Shown one piece after another: positions 11,146 through 22,300 of a DNA stretch of 64,000 nt (the stretch's first letter is position 1; the number at the start of each line of letters is the position of its first letter). A program made the translations under genes and the position numbers. Below the pieces are notes generated by a model that saw only the letters and a list, made by a program, of their open reading frames with translations, was not told where the DNA came from and made no database searches. The stretch is taken from the NCBI GenBank assembly GCA_964017125.1, contig OZ024911.1, positions 36,225,160-36,289,159 on the forward strand, in the 5' to 3' direction. The stretch is from Flabesymbios commensalis (lineage: Eukaryota; Annelida; Polychaeta; Terebellida; Flabelligeridae).

Positions 11146-11278
11146 ATGCGGTCTTAGCAGCGCAAAGGTTAAGTCTTATCATTTGTTAGTGTTACAGATT
11201 TGAGAAAAAAATTCACTTTAGAAACCGATGTATAAAAGAAAAGACATATCACTATAGTCGACATCAGTGCCCTAGGGG

Positions 11279-11400
11279 TTAACCCTTACAACGCTGAAAT
11301 ATCTTTGTATAAAACTTGGGGTCATCATGAATGTCTTACTTGACTCTTTCTGTTTCATTTGAATATCTATGTTATGGGCCATTAGAAATATTTAAATTTG
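11279..11400. mobile_element. Partial family B MITE
   Basis: TTAACCCTTACAACGCTGAAATATC followed by family B interior motifs (TTTCATTTGAATATCTATG, TTATGGGCC). The other end was not found. Confidence 0.5.
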
Positions 11401-11477
11401 TTAATAATAATACTATAAAGACAATGTGTTACGTGTATTATTTTAAACGTTTTCCGTGCTGTTCTTGTGAAAAACTA

Positions 11478-11610
11478 ATCGACTTATTTTTTTTATGAAA
11501 TGTGCATGTGTAGCTGGGGAATATTCATGATACGATTTACTACAATATCATGAATATCGGTGCTCTATGCCAGAGCTACACTTGCACATTTCATAAAAAA
11601 TAAGTCGACT
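11478..11610. repeat. 133-nt inverted repeat in the intron
   Basis: Outer arms of about 38 bp (GTCGACTTATTTTTTATGAAA type) and inner arms GATATTCATGATA/TATCATGAATATC. The whole forms a cruciform-type hairpin about 120 bp before the 3' splice site of the last exon. Confidence 0.65.
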
Positions 11611-11734
11611 TGTGTCATTTCTCATATAATTTGGAACTGGCAATTGCGAAATTGGTAAAGGAAGAGTTAAAATATATGACCAACATCGATCTTATTAATA
11701 CAACATCTAAATATGATTTTTATTTTGTTCACAG

Positions 11735-12163
11735 ACACCGATGTCTTCAGACCCGCTGGTGGCGAGCACACCTCAAATCACCCCAGAGAGACCACGAAAC
11801 AGGCCTCGACCCCCGGGCTCCCGCCCTGGTCTGCCGGTAGCATTCCTGGCGGCGGGGATGGCCGGGGCTGGCGCCCCTGAGCTCAGACCTCCCACGTTTT
11901 TCACCTCGTCCGTGGCTGGCCGATCGCTAGGCGGCAGCACTGTGGTGTGGAACCCTGCCTTCGAGGAGGACGAGGACACTGTGCTGGACTTCTCCGACGA
12001 GGAGGAGGAGGGCGAGGGACACCTGGTGGCGAACGGACGCATTCTCTCCGCCGGCGGCGCCGGAATGGAGCCCGCCGACGGAGGTGACACAACTCCCTCC
12101 AGATCTCGCTCCGTCACGAACCAGGACGAGAGTTCACACTATTCACTCCCGAGCTTCTTCTGA
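11735..12163 (+). CDS. Last exon of an unidentified host gene, Pro-rich and acidic tail
   Basis: Acceptor TTGTTCACAG ends at 11734 and the frame runs to TGA at 12161-12163, adding 142 residues to the preceding exon. Its GC content is far above the surrounding AT-rich DNA, as expected of a true exon. The protein starts with S/T-P and R-P rich sequence (residues TPMSSDPLVASTPQ onward) and has a small Ala/Gly-rich hydrophobic patch (AFLAAGMAGAGAP). Next come VVWNPAFEEDED, the acidic run DFSDEEEEGEG with likely casein-kinase-type serines, and the end SLPSFF. No globular domain or convincing transmembrane helix is visible, so it is probably a disordered cytosolic C-terminal tail. The family was not recognised. 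Antisense frames here are shadows of this GC-rich exon. Confidence 0.65.
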   Translation, partial: TPMSSDPLVASTPQITPERPRNRPRPPGSRPGLPVAFLAAGMAGAGAPELRPPTFFTSSVAGRSLGGSTVVWNPAFEEDEDTVLDFSDEEEEGEGHLVANGRILSAGGAGMEPADGGDTTPSRSRSVTNQDESSHYSLPSFF

Positions 12164-12211
12164 CATCTCACTTTACTAGGTTTTATTTATTTTGGTGGGG
12201 CCGGCTATGGC

Positions 12212-12252
12212 TCAATGACGGTGCAACTTCGCAGAAGTTGGCCCGTCATTGA
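12212..12252 (+). other. Hairpin in the presumed 3' UTR
   Basis: TCAATGACGG-GCAACTTC pairs with GAAGTTG-CCCGTCATTGA across a 3-nt loop, 48 nt after the stop codon. It could be an RNA structure in the mRNA or the remnant of a palindromic MITE; the core does not match families A, P or Q. Confidence 0.5.
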
Positions 12253-12378
12253 AACAGTGCTGGGCCGATATGTTCCAAGTCTTTGACAGACAGTGGCTAC
12301 ACATAGGTATAAAGTGGAGCATTAGGCAATCTACATTATATACACGCTCTGGTGATGCTGTTCAGCTTTAATAATTAA

Positions 12379-12595
12379 CCCTTTCAGGCCTGAATTTAGC
12401 ATAGTCATTTTCATCCACTACAAGCCTCGACTTGTAGTGGAAGAAGATGACCTTTAAGTGGGTGGTAAATAAAAAAAATAATGTTATTATTAAACAGTTC
12501 CATGAAAAGTTTTTTTCTAAAAATTTTTTTTAGGGAATTAAGTCATTTTTCAGAGTTGAAAATGATACTTTGATGTATCGCGAGGGTTTAAAGGG
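12379..12595. mobile_element. piggyBac-type MITE, family D
   Basis: TTAA then CCCTTTCAGGCCTGAATTTA at the left and GTTTAAAGGG at the right. It contains CCACTACAAG and CTTGTAGTGG arms followed by AAGATGAC. The copy at 55829-56072 is the same family in the other orientation. Confidence 0.6.
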
Positions 12596-12599
12596 TTTG

Positions 12600-13730
12600 A
12601 TGAAAGGTCAACAGACAATACATTATGAGAAGTGTTCTTGACTTCTGGGAGAAAAATCGCCTACATGTATCATGTGTATGATGAATCAGCTGCATTTTAC
12701 CGGAAACTTCGCCGTAGCACCTGCGCCTTCTCAAAAAGTAATCCACTTTCATGTATGACAATTAAAATTGAGCAGCTCCATTCTCAATAAGTAAAAAAAA
12801 CTATGACAATTTATATATTAGGTAAAAAAAGCTATGATAATATATTTATCAGATAATAAGACTCCTGGAATGGTGATCTTTATTTTTTGATTGATCGCTA
12901 TGGCGATCTCGACTAGTTAAAGAGTTTAATGTATACCTATCTTGCTAGTCCCGATGTTCATCTTTGTGTTTTTGACAAGTTGTTGCCAAATTAAATACCA
13001 CTTAAATTGATTAAATATTTTTTTGAAAAATGATTTGTTTTGGGGATGTGTATTTTTGATAATCAAAAAAAAAATTTCGCCATTTGAAGCTGGAAATCGC
13101 GTTAACAATTTCAGCTTGAAATGAATGAAAAATACTAGACTTATGCTTATCAAGAATAACGGACCTAATTTTATTCGGTATTGAATGACTTAACTACTCC
13201 TCAATAGACAATGGACAGTCATCAACACACGAAATGAGGTGGGTCGTCTTGTGTACGCAGGATCGTGCACGCAGATATGCATTATCGCGCACTGATCAGT
13301 GATATTTTTGTGGGTCCAACATTGCATAGATGTTATACAAATGTTTTGTGTCAGCTGGGTTGTTTACATCTGGTGTGGCTTAACAGAGCGAGACGACACA
13401 CATCATATGTCGGGACCCAGTACCCGGAAGCGATTTGAGCGGCCGCTGGTCCTCGTCACCTCAAACCAGGATATAAACACCAGAGGAATGAAGGCCTGGA
13501 ACGATCTTCCGGCTTTTCAATTACCCATTCTGTGCACGGCCCATACATCAAATGAAACGGTCAGTTTCACGGTCAGTCAGCACTGGTCAGCCACGCCCAC
13601 GGAGTATTAACCGCTCTGAAGCACCTCAAAAAAACACCGTTGACCCTTATCCTGATGATCACGACTATTGTCGTTTATTACCTATTTTCTTAATCGCTCA
13701 AATCAATGATATTGAGAAAGAAATGTGTGT
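12600..13730. other. No gene; one degenerate palindrome and a MITE remnant
   Basis: At about 13080-13135 a palindrome ATTTGAAGCTGGAAATCGCG...TTTCAGCTTGAAAT resembles the family A core. At 13310-13360, TCCAACATTGCATAGATG-TTATACAAATGTTTTGTG matches the right half of family P. Confidence 0.45.
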
Positions 13731-13779
13731 TTAAACATAAAGATTTGCAAATGTTTTATCTCAAATTAAACAAACATAT

Positions 13780-13874
13780 GCATAATTTTTACCCACTTGA
13801 AGTTGTGGGTAGCGGTAGCGAGACACAACTTCAAGTGGGTGAAAATTTAAATTAAGTAACTTAGCAGGATAAGG
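13780..13874. mobile_element. Partial family C MITE with palindromic core
   Basis: TTTACCCACTTGAAGTTGTG, GGTAGCGGTAGCGAG, CACAACTTCAAGTGGGTG form the palindrome. The right end, AACTTAGCAGGATAAGGG-TTGA, matches the reverse complement of the left end of 17002-17220. Confidence 0.5.
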
Positions 13875-14098
13875 GTTGACCATTCCAGCGCTGGGATCGA
13901 CTTTAGGCGTCAGAATCCGACGTCTCTATAAAGTCGATCCCCGAATTGAAAGAGTAACACATGTCAGGCCCATAACATAGATATTCAAATAAGCGGAAAG
14001 AGCAAACTGCATGTAAGGCATTTGTGATGATTTTAAATTGAAAAAAACATTTGGTCTCTTGGTTTATATAACAAATATTTCAGCGCTTTGAGGCTTAA
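13875..14098. mobile_element. piggyBac-type MITE, family B
   Basis: CCATTCCAGCGCTGGGATCG with a hairpin (ATCGACTTTA...TAAAGTCGAT), the family motifs CCCATAACATAGATATTCAAAT, and an end at ATTTCAGCGC...TTAA (14095-14098). Confidence 0.6.
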
Positions 14099-14542
14099 TA
14101 TCCACCGTGATATTGACGGTATTGCACCGTTATTACACGGCACACTTTGCAGCAGCATCTACTTTGGAAAATATAATTGTTCAAACAAAACATGTGGTTT
14201 TCTCAAATTGTTCAAATTGAGTTCGCGAAGCTGCAAAACTTTTCAGTGTGAAGTGCATTGTCGACATTTCTTCGGGATCAATTCATGCATCGTTTTTTTT
14301 AATCCGCCTTTGACTACATATCTGGTGGTTGCAATTATTCATGCATTTATTTTGTGATAATAGTAACCACTATGTTTCTCTTTAACAGTTGCTTTTCTGC
14401 TGCTAGCTCATGCATACTAGTATACATACTATTATTCCTGACTGGTTGTTTGTGATATTAGAAATGATAAGAAATGATTATATAGAAAAGTGTTGGTGTC
14501 ATGACACAATTAGAGTCAGTATGACGTCTATTGTAATATTGT

Positions 14543-14601
14543 AAAGCCAAACGGCAGTAACTGCTTAGGTTTAAAGTGAGTAGCTACTGCTGTTTGTCTT
14601 T
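14543..14601. ncRNA. miRNA-like hairpin, GGCAGTA family
   Basis: AAAGCCAAACGGCAGTAACTGC and GTAGCTACTGCTGTTTGTCTTT form a stem of about 22 bp with a 14-nt loop. Related hairpins lie at 16881-16945, 57329-57379 and 57399-57442. It may be a hairpin MITE rather than a microRNA; expression cannot be judged. Confidence 0.3.
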
Positions 14602-15030
14602 GCACTGCAAAACAACAGGGGCCATGGTACAACACGGCGTTGTTTATAGTTTTAAGCAGCAATAAATATGCTCAACAGTTAACATTACGACAAACAACGT
14701 CATAGGTTAGTTGCTACATAGATAACAAACGATATACCTGAAATGTATACCGTCATAACCAGATAACTATTCAGTGCTCTACTTTAATTTATTACATGAC
14801 CACATTCCAAACTGACGCATCAGGGCGAAACACAAGGACTGTAGAAGGCCTACTTCAATCTACATTACTTCTGAATTGATAAGCGACTTCAAAATCCAGT
14901 CAAGTGCGAATTAGGCCCTAATACGTCACTCTGTTATTATAGTTCAGATCAAAAACTTTAAATAGATATAATAGTTCTTGTTCACGATTCTGACCCGTAC
15001 CCAAAGTGGTTCGGATAACTCCCTCCTCAA

Positions 15031-15130
15031 CCAGTGAACACAAAGCATTTGTATGACATTTATACAATGTTGGACCAACGTCCGACATTTTATAAAATTA
15101 ATGTTATACAAGCGTTTTGTTTTTACTGGG
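15031..15130. mobile_element. Family P palindromic MITE
   Basis: CCAGTGAACACAAAGCATTT at the left, TTTTGTTTTTACTGGG at the right, and a GGACCAACGTCC centre. Confidence 0.6.
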
Positions 15131-15482
15131 CAAGCTACCTATTTCTAAATTTTGAAACGATCGAAATGTAATATATTTATGGTTTATTAGGAATACCCAA
15201 CCACTATGCACTGTTTAAATAATTATATTGATCGTGATCATGATAATATTCATTTTATTTTTTTGCGTCATGTCCAGGTATAACTTTACAACGCATGTAC
15301 GCGATATTTATTTTATATTTTGAAAAAATCTATATTTTACAGTTTTCTTATTTGAAATAGTTGTTGTTAGGGGATGTGAAAATTTTCAGAGCGTCCCCCG
15401 ATCATACACTACCTTAACATGTTACTGAACATGTTACGTTATACCGTTTTTGTAACATTCTACTCAAAATGTTAATTGTTGT

Positions 15483-15593
15483 CCCAGCAAACACAAATCA
15501 TTTGTGTAGCATTTGCACAACGCCGGCCCAACGTCTTCGACGTTGGTCCGACATTGTGCAAATGTTATACAAATGTTTTGATTTTTATTGGGG
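15483..15593. mobile_element. Family P palindromic MITE
   Basis: CCCAGCAAACACAAATCATT start, CAACGTCTTCGACGTTGG centre, and TTATTGGGG end. It sits between a decayed ACATGTTAC segment (15410-15475) and the 65-bp array to its right, and probably inserted into the array's edge. Confidence 0.65.
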
Positions 15594-15599
15594 TGTGTT

Positions 15600-15990
15600 C
15601 AGCATACACTGTGAAACATGTTGAGCAACAAGTTTCGTTACATGCGTGTTACGTGACATGTTACATAGTGTATGGGGATATTTTGTGTTGAGCAACATGT
15701 TACAAAAACATGTTACTTATCTTTCACCATCCTGTATGGGGACATTATGTGTTGAGCAACATGTTACAAGAACACGTTACTTATTCATTTTACCATATGG
15801 GGATATTTTGTTTTGAGCAACTTGTTACAAAAACATGCTACTTATTCATTTCACCATCCTATATGGGGAAATTTTGTGTTGAGCAACATGTTACAAAAAC
15901 ATGTTACTTATTCATTTCACCATCTTAGTATATGGGAAATTTTGTCTTGAGCAACATGTCACAAAAACATGCAACAGTGACCAAAAGTTG
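15600..15990 (+). repeat. ~65-bp tandem array with internal palindromes
   Basis: About five units (TTGAGCAAC near 15688, 15752, 15813, 15879 and 15947). Each contains AACATGTTAC-AAAAAC-ATGTTAC, so the monomer is itself partly palindromic, plus TTATTCATTTCACCATC. Confidence 0.8.
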
Positions 15991-16102
15991 ATTATACTCG
16001 CCCACTTGAGTTGAATGAGAGTTATCTGTGGGATACGTTTAAAATATTAACATATTCCTTTTTAGTGGGTTTCGAGCTGTGGCGTTCTTTGCGAAATCAG
16101 CA

Positions 16103-16176
16103 TCGTCGCCTCCGAGCTAAAAGGTCATAATTATATGTCACTCTGAAGAATGACATATATAGGACCATTTTAGCCC
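16103..16176. repeat. Decayed copy of the 76-nt palindrome
   Basis: TCGTCGCCTCCGAGCTAAAAGG matches the left arm of 11070-11145, and CACTCTGAAGAATG the centre. The right arm is worn. Confidence 0.5.
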
Positions 16177-16790
16177 AAATGGAATGTGTATTTAAATGGT
16201 AAAACCATAGGGTGATCGTCATAAGCGTTCAAAGTTACATCCCTATTATTTTTAATTACGTATAAGCGTAAATTTATCAAGCCGAGCTGAAGCTGACACT
16301 ACTTAACTGGTACTTTGGAATATCGTTTTTGTATCCAGAATTAAGAAGACGTTTATTGAAAGTGGATCACGAAAATAAAGAATTGTAAAATAATGTCAAT
16401 ATACAGTATCGTTGCTATGTTTTATCATATACGTCAGCTTCATATCAATTTTCATACACTGTACATGATCATGATGATAACGTGTAAAATGTCAAGTCAT
16501 TTTCTAATAAAATTTTGGTGCTAGTCATATCTAGTCAAAGTGACGAATGGCTGTTGCTTTATTGTATATTGAACATTTTATTGAGTATTAAGTGTTCAGT
16601 TCAGTACAAAGTATACGAGTTTAATGTGATGTTTATATTCTTTTAAATACTTTTAACCACTCAATTAGCATACAATTGTGGTATAATTATTGCATTAAAG
16701 TGTGTCATCGGCCACGCCTAGCATCTAGTTGTTTGGGACTACTCCCGTCGGGGGAGGTATGGTTACCACCTAGCGGTCAACAGACTTTGA

Positions 16791-16853
16791 ACCTATGTTG
16801 TTTTAATGCTGGGCTGCCGTCTCCGACGCTGAACCAACATTAAAACAACATAG
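16791..16853. mobile_element. Family Q palindrome
   Basis: TATGTTGTTTTAATGCTGGG, a GTCTCCGACGCTG centre and CAACATTAAAACAACATA. Confidence 0.6.
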
Positions 16854-16880
16854 TTTCAGCCCGGCGCGACTTCAATCCGC

Positions 16881-16945
16881 AAAGCCCAGACAAACAGCAG
16901 TAACTGCTCATATTGAAAAGTAAGTCGTAACTGCTGTGTGACTTT
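16881..16945. ncRNA. miRNA-like hairpin, GGCAGTA family
   Basis: CAAACAGCAGTAACTGCT pairs with AAGTCGTAACTGCTGTGTG around CATATTGAAAAG. It is related to the hairpin at 14543-14601. Same caveats. Confidence 0.25.
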
Positions 16946-17001
16946 GTGGGGCTCAATTATTCTTCCTGGTGCGATCTTTATTCTGCAACAATAAGAGTTA
17001 A

Positions 17002-17220
17002 CCCTTTTCCTGCTAAGTTAACTTATTTAAATTTTCACCCACTTGAAGGTGTGGGTCGCGCTAGCGACCCACAAATTCAAGTGGGTGAAAATTACTCATA
17101 TCTGTTTAACTTGAGACCACACATTTGAAAATGTTGATGTGTAAACAGACATTTTCATTGCCAATAACCTGCTAATAAACTGAATTAAAACGACTATAGT
17201 CGTGCTTAGCGCTTAAAGGG
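17002..17220 (+). mobile_element. piggyBac-type MITE, family C
   Basis: TTAA targets at 16998-17001 and 17221-17224. Ends CCCTTTTCCTGCTAAG and GCTTAGCGCTTAAAGGG. It contains the CACCCACTTGAAGGTGTGGG palindrome. A CGACTATAGTCG hairpin lies near the right end. Confidence 0.65.
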
Positions 17221-17760
17221 TTAATATCATTGGTCTCTGCGGTGACTTTCCAAAAAAAAAAACACTGCACTCAGCATGAGCAGCGTTTAATGTTCTCACT
17301 GACCAGAACCCAGTTGTCACTATAAATAACATTTACAAATGTCATCCAAGCATTTCACAGTACAGTGTGTGGTGCATACATGTGACAAGTATGATTAATT
17401 AGCGGATTGAATAAAAACAAGTCAAATCACTTTGTAACCAGAAGCCTCCGACCAAGGTACATAGGCCTATAATGTGATTCTCTAATATTCTAACTTAATA
17501 TGGTACTAGTTCGCAAGCATGGCAATAACAGACTCTCAACTCTTTTTGGCAGTTATTGCTATAAGAGGAAACTCAAAGTCGGGAATGTTATTGTGTCCTA
17601 CTTTTCTCGGATAACTTCAATGTTTCTGAAACATTTGAAGTGCAGAGTAACGCAGTGACGTCACCGGAAACCCTTTTGAATGGCGGCTACTTGGTGAAAA
17701 GTAATGTTGTTTATTTCGTATGCAAGGGCTTAGCCCGAAGAGCATAATTAAATAACACAT

Positions 17761-18660
17761 TTAACAGTCTAAAACAGGTAATAGATATTTCGCCATTCGT
17801 GTCTCTACTCTTTTTCTTGCCATGTTTAACAAACAATGATTATATTTAATAAAACTGATATCATTGGAACACTGAAGTTCTAAACAGCAATTGAAGGTAG
17901 AATCAATAATTACATCTCTAACATAATTATCTCTTAACTCGTTAAGCAATGGACATAATATTAGGAGGAAGTGGAATTCATCTCCTGTAAAACATACCTG
18001 TAAACTGTCACAAGATTAAATGTGAACGTCTGTAATAAAAGTTTCACATCATTTGCCCACGTTTTCCTTCCATTTTCATCTAAAATTTTCAACATCTTAT
18101 AACAAGCTTTTGGCATTCTATGATCAGGAAGCTTCAACAACTTTAACCAGTATTTGATACACCTCAGTTTATACTGTATGTCAAGTGGACTACATCCCAA
18201 TTCACCAAGTACAGCAACATCTGATGTTGTGCGTCCAACACCCAGCAAACGCTTACAAAATTTGAAATGAACACGCTCGACAGCTTTAGAATCGCTATGA
18301 CCCCATATCTCTGATTCATAAAGTAATATTGGCAGCATTATTTTATCAAATAGTGTTAAGGACATTTATTAGTATTCTACCAAACCTGTATGTATATTTA
18401 TAAAAACTGTACAAAGCTTTATTTGCACGGCTACACAGTACCACTTCAAAGTTGAAGAGAAAACGATACCTAAGTATTTATAACTAGGAACAATTTCTAT
18501 TTTTTCTTCACCAAATCTTTATATTCATTATTCTTTTTTACAATCCCTCCTCTCCTGAATACAGCAAGTTTAGTTTTAATCATATTGACTAGAAGATGCC
18601 ACATTTTACAGTATGTAAATAAAACATGTATTATTTTTTTAATAATGTTATATAAGTCCC
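17761..18660 (-). mobile_element. LINE reverse-transcriptase 3' fragment
   Basis: The minus-strand frame 17961-18365 (134 residues) reads LFDKIMLPILLYESEIWG, HFKFCKRLLGVG, and VLGELGCSPLDIQYKL. These are blocks common to the region after the RT palm of a non-LTR family widespread in marine invertebrates. Weaker frames continue the element: TKLAVFRRGGIVKKN near 18540-18570 upstream, and a second frame at 17761-17949 downstream. Stops and frame changes show that it is dead. It is truncated at 5' and lacks the endonuclease and the RT catalytic motif. The clade (CR1/L2-like or other) is not settled. Confidence 0.7.
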
Positions 18661-19070
18661 TCTTGCCCATACTTCATTGTACTAGATTGCTAGGTGAAAA
18701 CATTGTAGGTCAAGGGTAGGCCGTTGCGTTCCACACAATAGGCAACGATTTGTGTGACCGTGTTTTACATCATTTCAAGAGCATATGTTTACTCCCTTGA
18801 GAGAACTCCACTTTTGCAGAGACAGAACAAGTCAGTGAAGCGGAAAGTCAGTCAGCCATTAAGTGGGGCCGTGACGTCATCAAAGCTGTGGTGACCTCCG
18901 TGCCTAGCAAACGCACAGACATTGTTTCAAAGGGGTCTACGGAGATTTATACTAGTAATTTCCGTAATGGGGGGTTCACCTTACCTCGCCCGGTGCAGCC
19001 CCCAAAGTACCCAGAGGCCATCTCGGTGCTAAACAAACGACACAATTGGCGTGGACACACATGAAGTTAG
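18661..19070. other. No gene recognised
   Basis: Moderately GC-rich patch (18850-19030) without an open frame or recognised repeat; it contains TGACGTCA near 18870. Confidence 0.4.
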
Positions 19071-19133
19071 CACCATGTTGGTTTAATGTTGGGCCAGCGT
19101 CCCTGACGCTGGCCCAACATTAAACCAACATTG
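19071..19133. mobile_element. Family Q palindrome, near perfect
   Basis: ATGTTGGTTTAATGTTGGGC, CAGCGTC-CCT-GACGCTG, and the exact complement of the left arm. The best-preserved family Q copy here. A half copy (GACGCTGGCCCAACAATAAACC) follows at about 19293-19325. Confidence 0.7.
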
Positions 19134-19339
19134 TGTACGCTTCGCGTGCTTATCGCACGGACATAATTAATGCCAGTATTTCACCTTTACAGCACTGGCA
19201 TATAGTTTGCGCACGTGTCACGATATTACAACACCGCCACGATTTAAAAGAATGAATTTTAGCAGTATTTCGATTAATTGCTCATTACTTCTACGACGCT
19301 GGCCCAACAATAAACCGGCATTGGGTACGCAATTGATTA

Positions 19340-20600
19340 CAGCACAAGATACACAAAAATATTCATTTTTCTGTCGTTTTGCTGTAAAAGCCGATGTAGG
19401 CCTACACACCCAAAACAACGACCCCCGACGAGACGTCGCATCAGAATCGTCCTGTTCGACCACGATTTCATTAAATTCGTCGCGTCGTAAGCAATGGTCA
19501 CGATTGAGAATGTTCAGTCTTTAAGGTCAGTCCATGCCGAAAAGACGACACCCGACAATATTTTTTTTTAGTGGCGTCGTGAGTCGTATTTTTGGTGTAG
19601 ACTGGCGTTTAGTGATCATCCTTGAAAATAGCATTGTGCAGGACTAAATCCTTCGACACATCGCAAGGACTGTCCCCGATTGCGACGCGACGATATTCTT
19701 AAACAATCGGTTAGGTTAGGCCATAGTATAGAGAGTCCGAACAGCCTAGGACGCATATTTAAGATTTTCGTGTGCACGGAGTAATTATTTTTGCGAGTGG
19801 TATCAATGGAAAGATTAAGGTCTGGGGAACATCTTTAGGGCGGATGTAGTTGTCAACGAGGGAGACGTTGCCATGGTAACGGCCGCATACCAACACTACC
19901 TTTTATGTTAGAAATGCCCCATACTCAACTGTTTTGTGCAGGTTATGTGAAGTTATTTTCGCTATTATCTGAACTATGCGAGGGTTTTTTCAAGTTTTTA
20001 TATATATTTAGTAAAAGCGATATCACAAACACTCGGTATTTAATATACTTTATCACATTTTTGAAACAAATTATCAGTAGACGTAAATTATTTTGCCAAA
20101 TGTTTTTTTAAAAAACGTAAGCGATTTAAAGTGAATAAATATAAGAAAAAATATATAACATTAATTTATCTTGAGATTCACCTTTATCAAAAAGTATATC
20201 TTTAGGCTCCCACACACCACAAGGATTGTCCCCGATTGCTTAAAACACGATGATAATCTTAAGCAATCGGTACGGACATGTGGACACTCCCACGACTACG
20301 ATTTCGTCGATTTCCGTCGCGTCGCATGCTGTCGTCAAGACTGAACATGTTCAGTCGTAGTCGTGCCCCGTCTTAGCCGTGGTAGACCGTCGTTGCAGTG
20401 AGGCAACGCGATCGTAATGTCTCACTGTTGTTTCCGGAACACCCACTAGAGGGCATACAGGTCAACACTGGGATCGCTGCTATAGCTTACGACGCGCAAT
20501 CGGTAACAGTCTTTCTAGTGTGGCATGCTGCCGCGGTAGAACCAGCTTGTCTGCGATTTTTTTAAAACCTGCCACGACGGTCACGTTGTAAGCGATCCCG
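19340..20600. repeat. Dispersed repeats with CGTCGCG motifs, no gene
   Basis: A motif with GTCCCCGATTGC and AACAATCGG occurs at about 19665-19712 and again at 20217-20272. CACGATTTC-GTCGCGTCG-GTTCAGTC occurs near 19455-19520 and 20299-20355. The second GATTGCTTA...TAAGCAATC forms a hairpin. They look like ends of an unidentified DNA element; open frames here are not convincing. Confidence 0.4.
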
Positions 20601-20645
20601 GAGAGTCTTTGTGGTCTGTTGAAGGCTTTACTGCTATTAACACGT

Positions 20646-20875
20646 TAACAGCCAAGCTATATATCTAAATATTTTACCCACTTAAAGTTGTGTCTCGTTA
20701 CCGCGACCAGCAACGTCAATTGGGAAAATTTGAATAATTTCTGACTTTGAGTTTTATAGTTTTTGCGCACACAAAAAAAATTGGAGTTGACCTCTGGCGG
20801 CCATTTTGAATTTTGGTAGCATCTTCAAAAAATCACTTACACATCCCCATGTTGCCAGGAGTGTCATGTTAAATT
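20646..20875 (+). mobile_element. Degenerate family A/C-like MITE
   Basis: TTAACAGCCAAGC start, TTACCCACTTAAAGTTGTGTCTCG-TACCGCGA core, GTTGACCTCTGGCGGCC, and TGTCATGTTAA end. Worn, with the termini weak. Confidence 0.4.
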
Positions 20876-21560
20876 TAAAAAAACGATTGTCAATAAAATG
20901 ACTGGATTAGGCCCAATTGTGACTAACTCTCGATGGGTTGAACAGCACAGTGATCAGGTGAAGTGATTATGTTCGTTGGTATTATACAACCTGAAACAGG
21001 TTGCGACAACCTCCTAAATGTGAAGAACTAAATGCAGGAAAAACATCTGCTGACGGGATTGCGTTAAGTTTAAAAGATCGGCAGCAATTCACACCACAAA
21101 GTGAATGAAAATGAGAGGAAATATTGCGCTGCTAATACGATTAACATACGAAATAATAGGTTCAATATCCTGAAATTATCGGGGGAGTTTATCAAGTTGA
21201 ATTAATACATAGGGAATACAATGTCCGGTTGGTCGTTATTGCGAATGGTCGTAATTATAGGGTGACCGCCTAACAAAGTATCTGGGCGTATACCGTCTAA
21301 CCGCTCTTATCTGTCACCTGAGGGATGAGCCTTCAACTGTCAATAAATCTGCGCACATACACAGAAAACCCTCTAATAAATACATGTATTGTAATTATAT
21401 TTTTACTATTTTTTGTACTGGAGTTCCTGAACACAGGTGACTGTTAATCAAGTAGCTCTACATTCCGAGTTGCGGTAACATTCGTCAATGGAAAGTATAA
21501 TACAGCATTTAATTTATCTTAGCAGAGAGCACAGAAATTTCTAGAATTATTCACTATTAA

Positions 21561-21854
21561 CCCCTCCTTGCCCAGTTCGCAATAATGCGAATCATCGGTA
21601 GCCACACAAGTTCGCAATAATGCGATTTTCATATATTTAAAATCAGCTTATTTAACTTTGAAATGGCATTGATGTCATCTTACAACTATATGTCACCTCT
21701 AATCCCTCAGGGTTATATAACTATGTGCCAAGTTGTATTATGCTGCGTCTAATGGTTGCTTATGAGGGTCCACTTGAAATATTACATAACGATTTTTAAA
21801 TAATAAACTTGGTTTCCAGGAGTATGTTTCGTGGGGAATTCAGGCAGAGAAGAG
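21561..21854 (+). mobile_element. TTAA-flanked MITE with TTCGCA-ATAA-TGCGA hairpins
   Basis: TTAA at 21557-21560 and 21855-21858. Ends CCCCTCCTTGCCC and GGCAGAGAAGAG are imperfect inverted repeats. Two copies of TTCGCAATAATGCGA lie near the left end (about 21577 and 21611). Confidence 0.55.
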
Positions 21855-21993
21855 TTAAATGTCTGATCAACTCTCATTCAGGATAAGCGCCACCTGATGA
21901 ATAACTAAAAACGCACATGTGCCTTAGCTATCTCTGTATCCCCGCGCGGTGCTTGCTGAGTACACCGATCACCTGATATTGGCACACAGTGGA

Positions 21994-22104
21994 CCCAGTA
22001 AACACAGAACATTAGTATAAGATCTGTACAACGTCGGCCCTACGTCTTCGACGTTGGTACAATATTGTACAAATGTTATACAACTGTGTTTTGTATTTAC
22101 AGGG
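21994..22104. mobile_element. Family P palindromic MITE
   Basis: CCCAGTAAACACAGAACATT, a CGTCTTCGACG centre and TTTGTATTTACAGGG. Confidence 0.65.
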
Positions 22105-22159
22105 GATGAATGCAGTTTTATTATGTTTATATTTGAGGGACGTTTGGGAACTTAAAGTG

Positions 22160-22300
22160 GGTGGGTCTTTACGATTCGCTGAGAACAGATTGTAGACCCC
22201 GCATGCGCAGCACGTTCAACGTTCTAAGGAGTGGGGTCCAGCACAAGTACACCCTAGACCTAAATATTTTGAATCAGTGAAACGAAACGACTGAGTTACT
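22160..22300. mobile_element. Fragment of MITE family T
   Basis: GGAGTGGGGTCCAGC and AATATTTTGAATCAGTGAAACG match parts of 38675-38925 in mixed orientation. Confidence 0.4.

Noticed and set aside
11773-12117. 114-codon minus-strand frame opposite the host exon
   Set aside because: It is the antisense shadow of the GC-rich plus-strand exon, which has splice sites and a natural stop.
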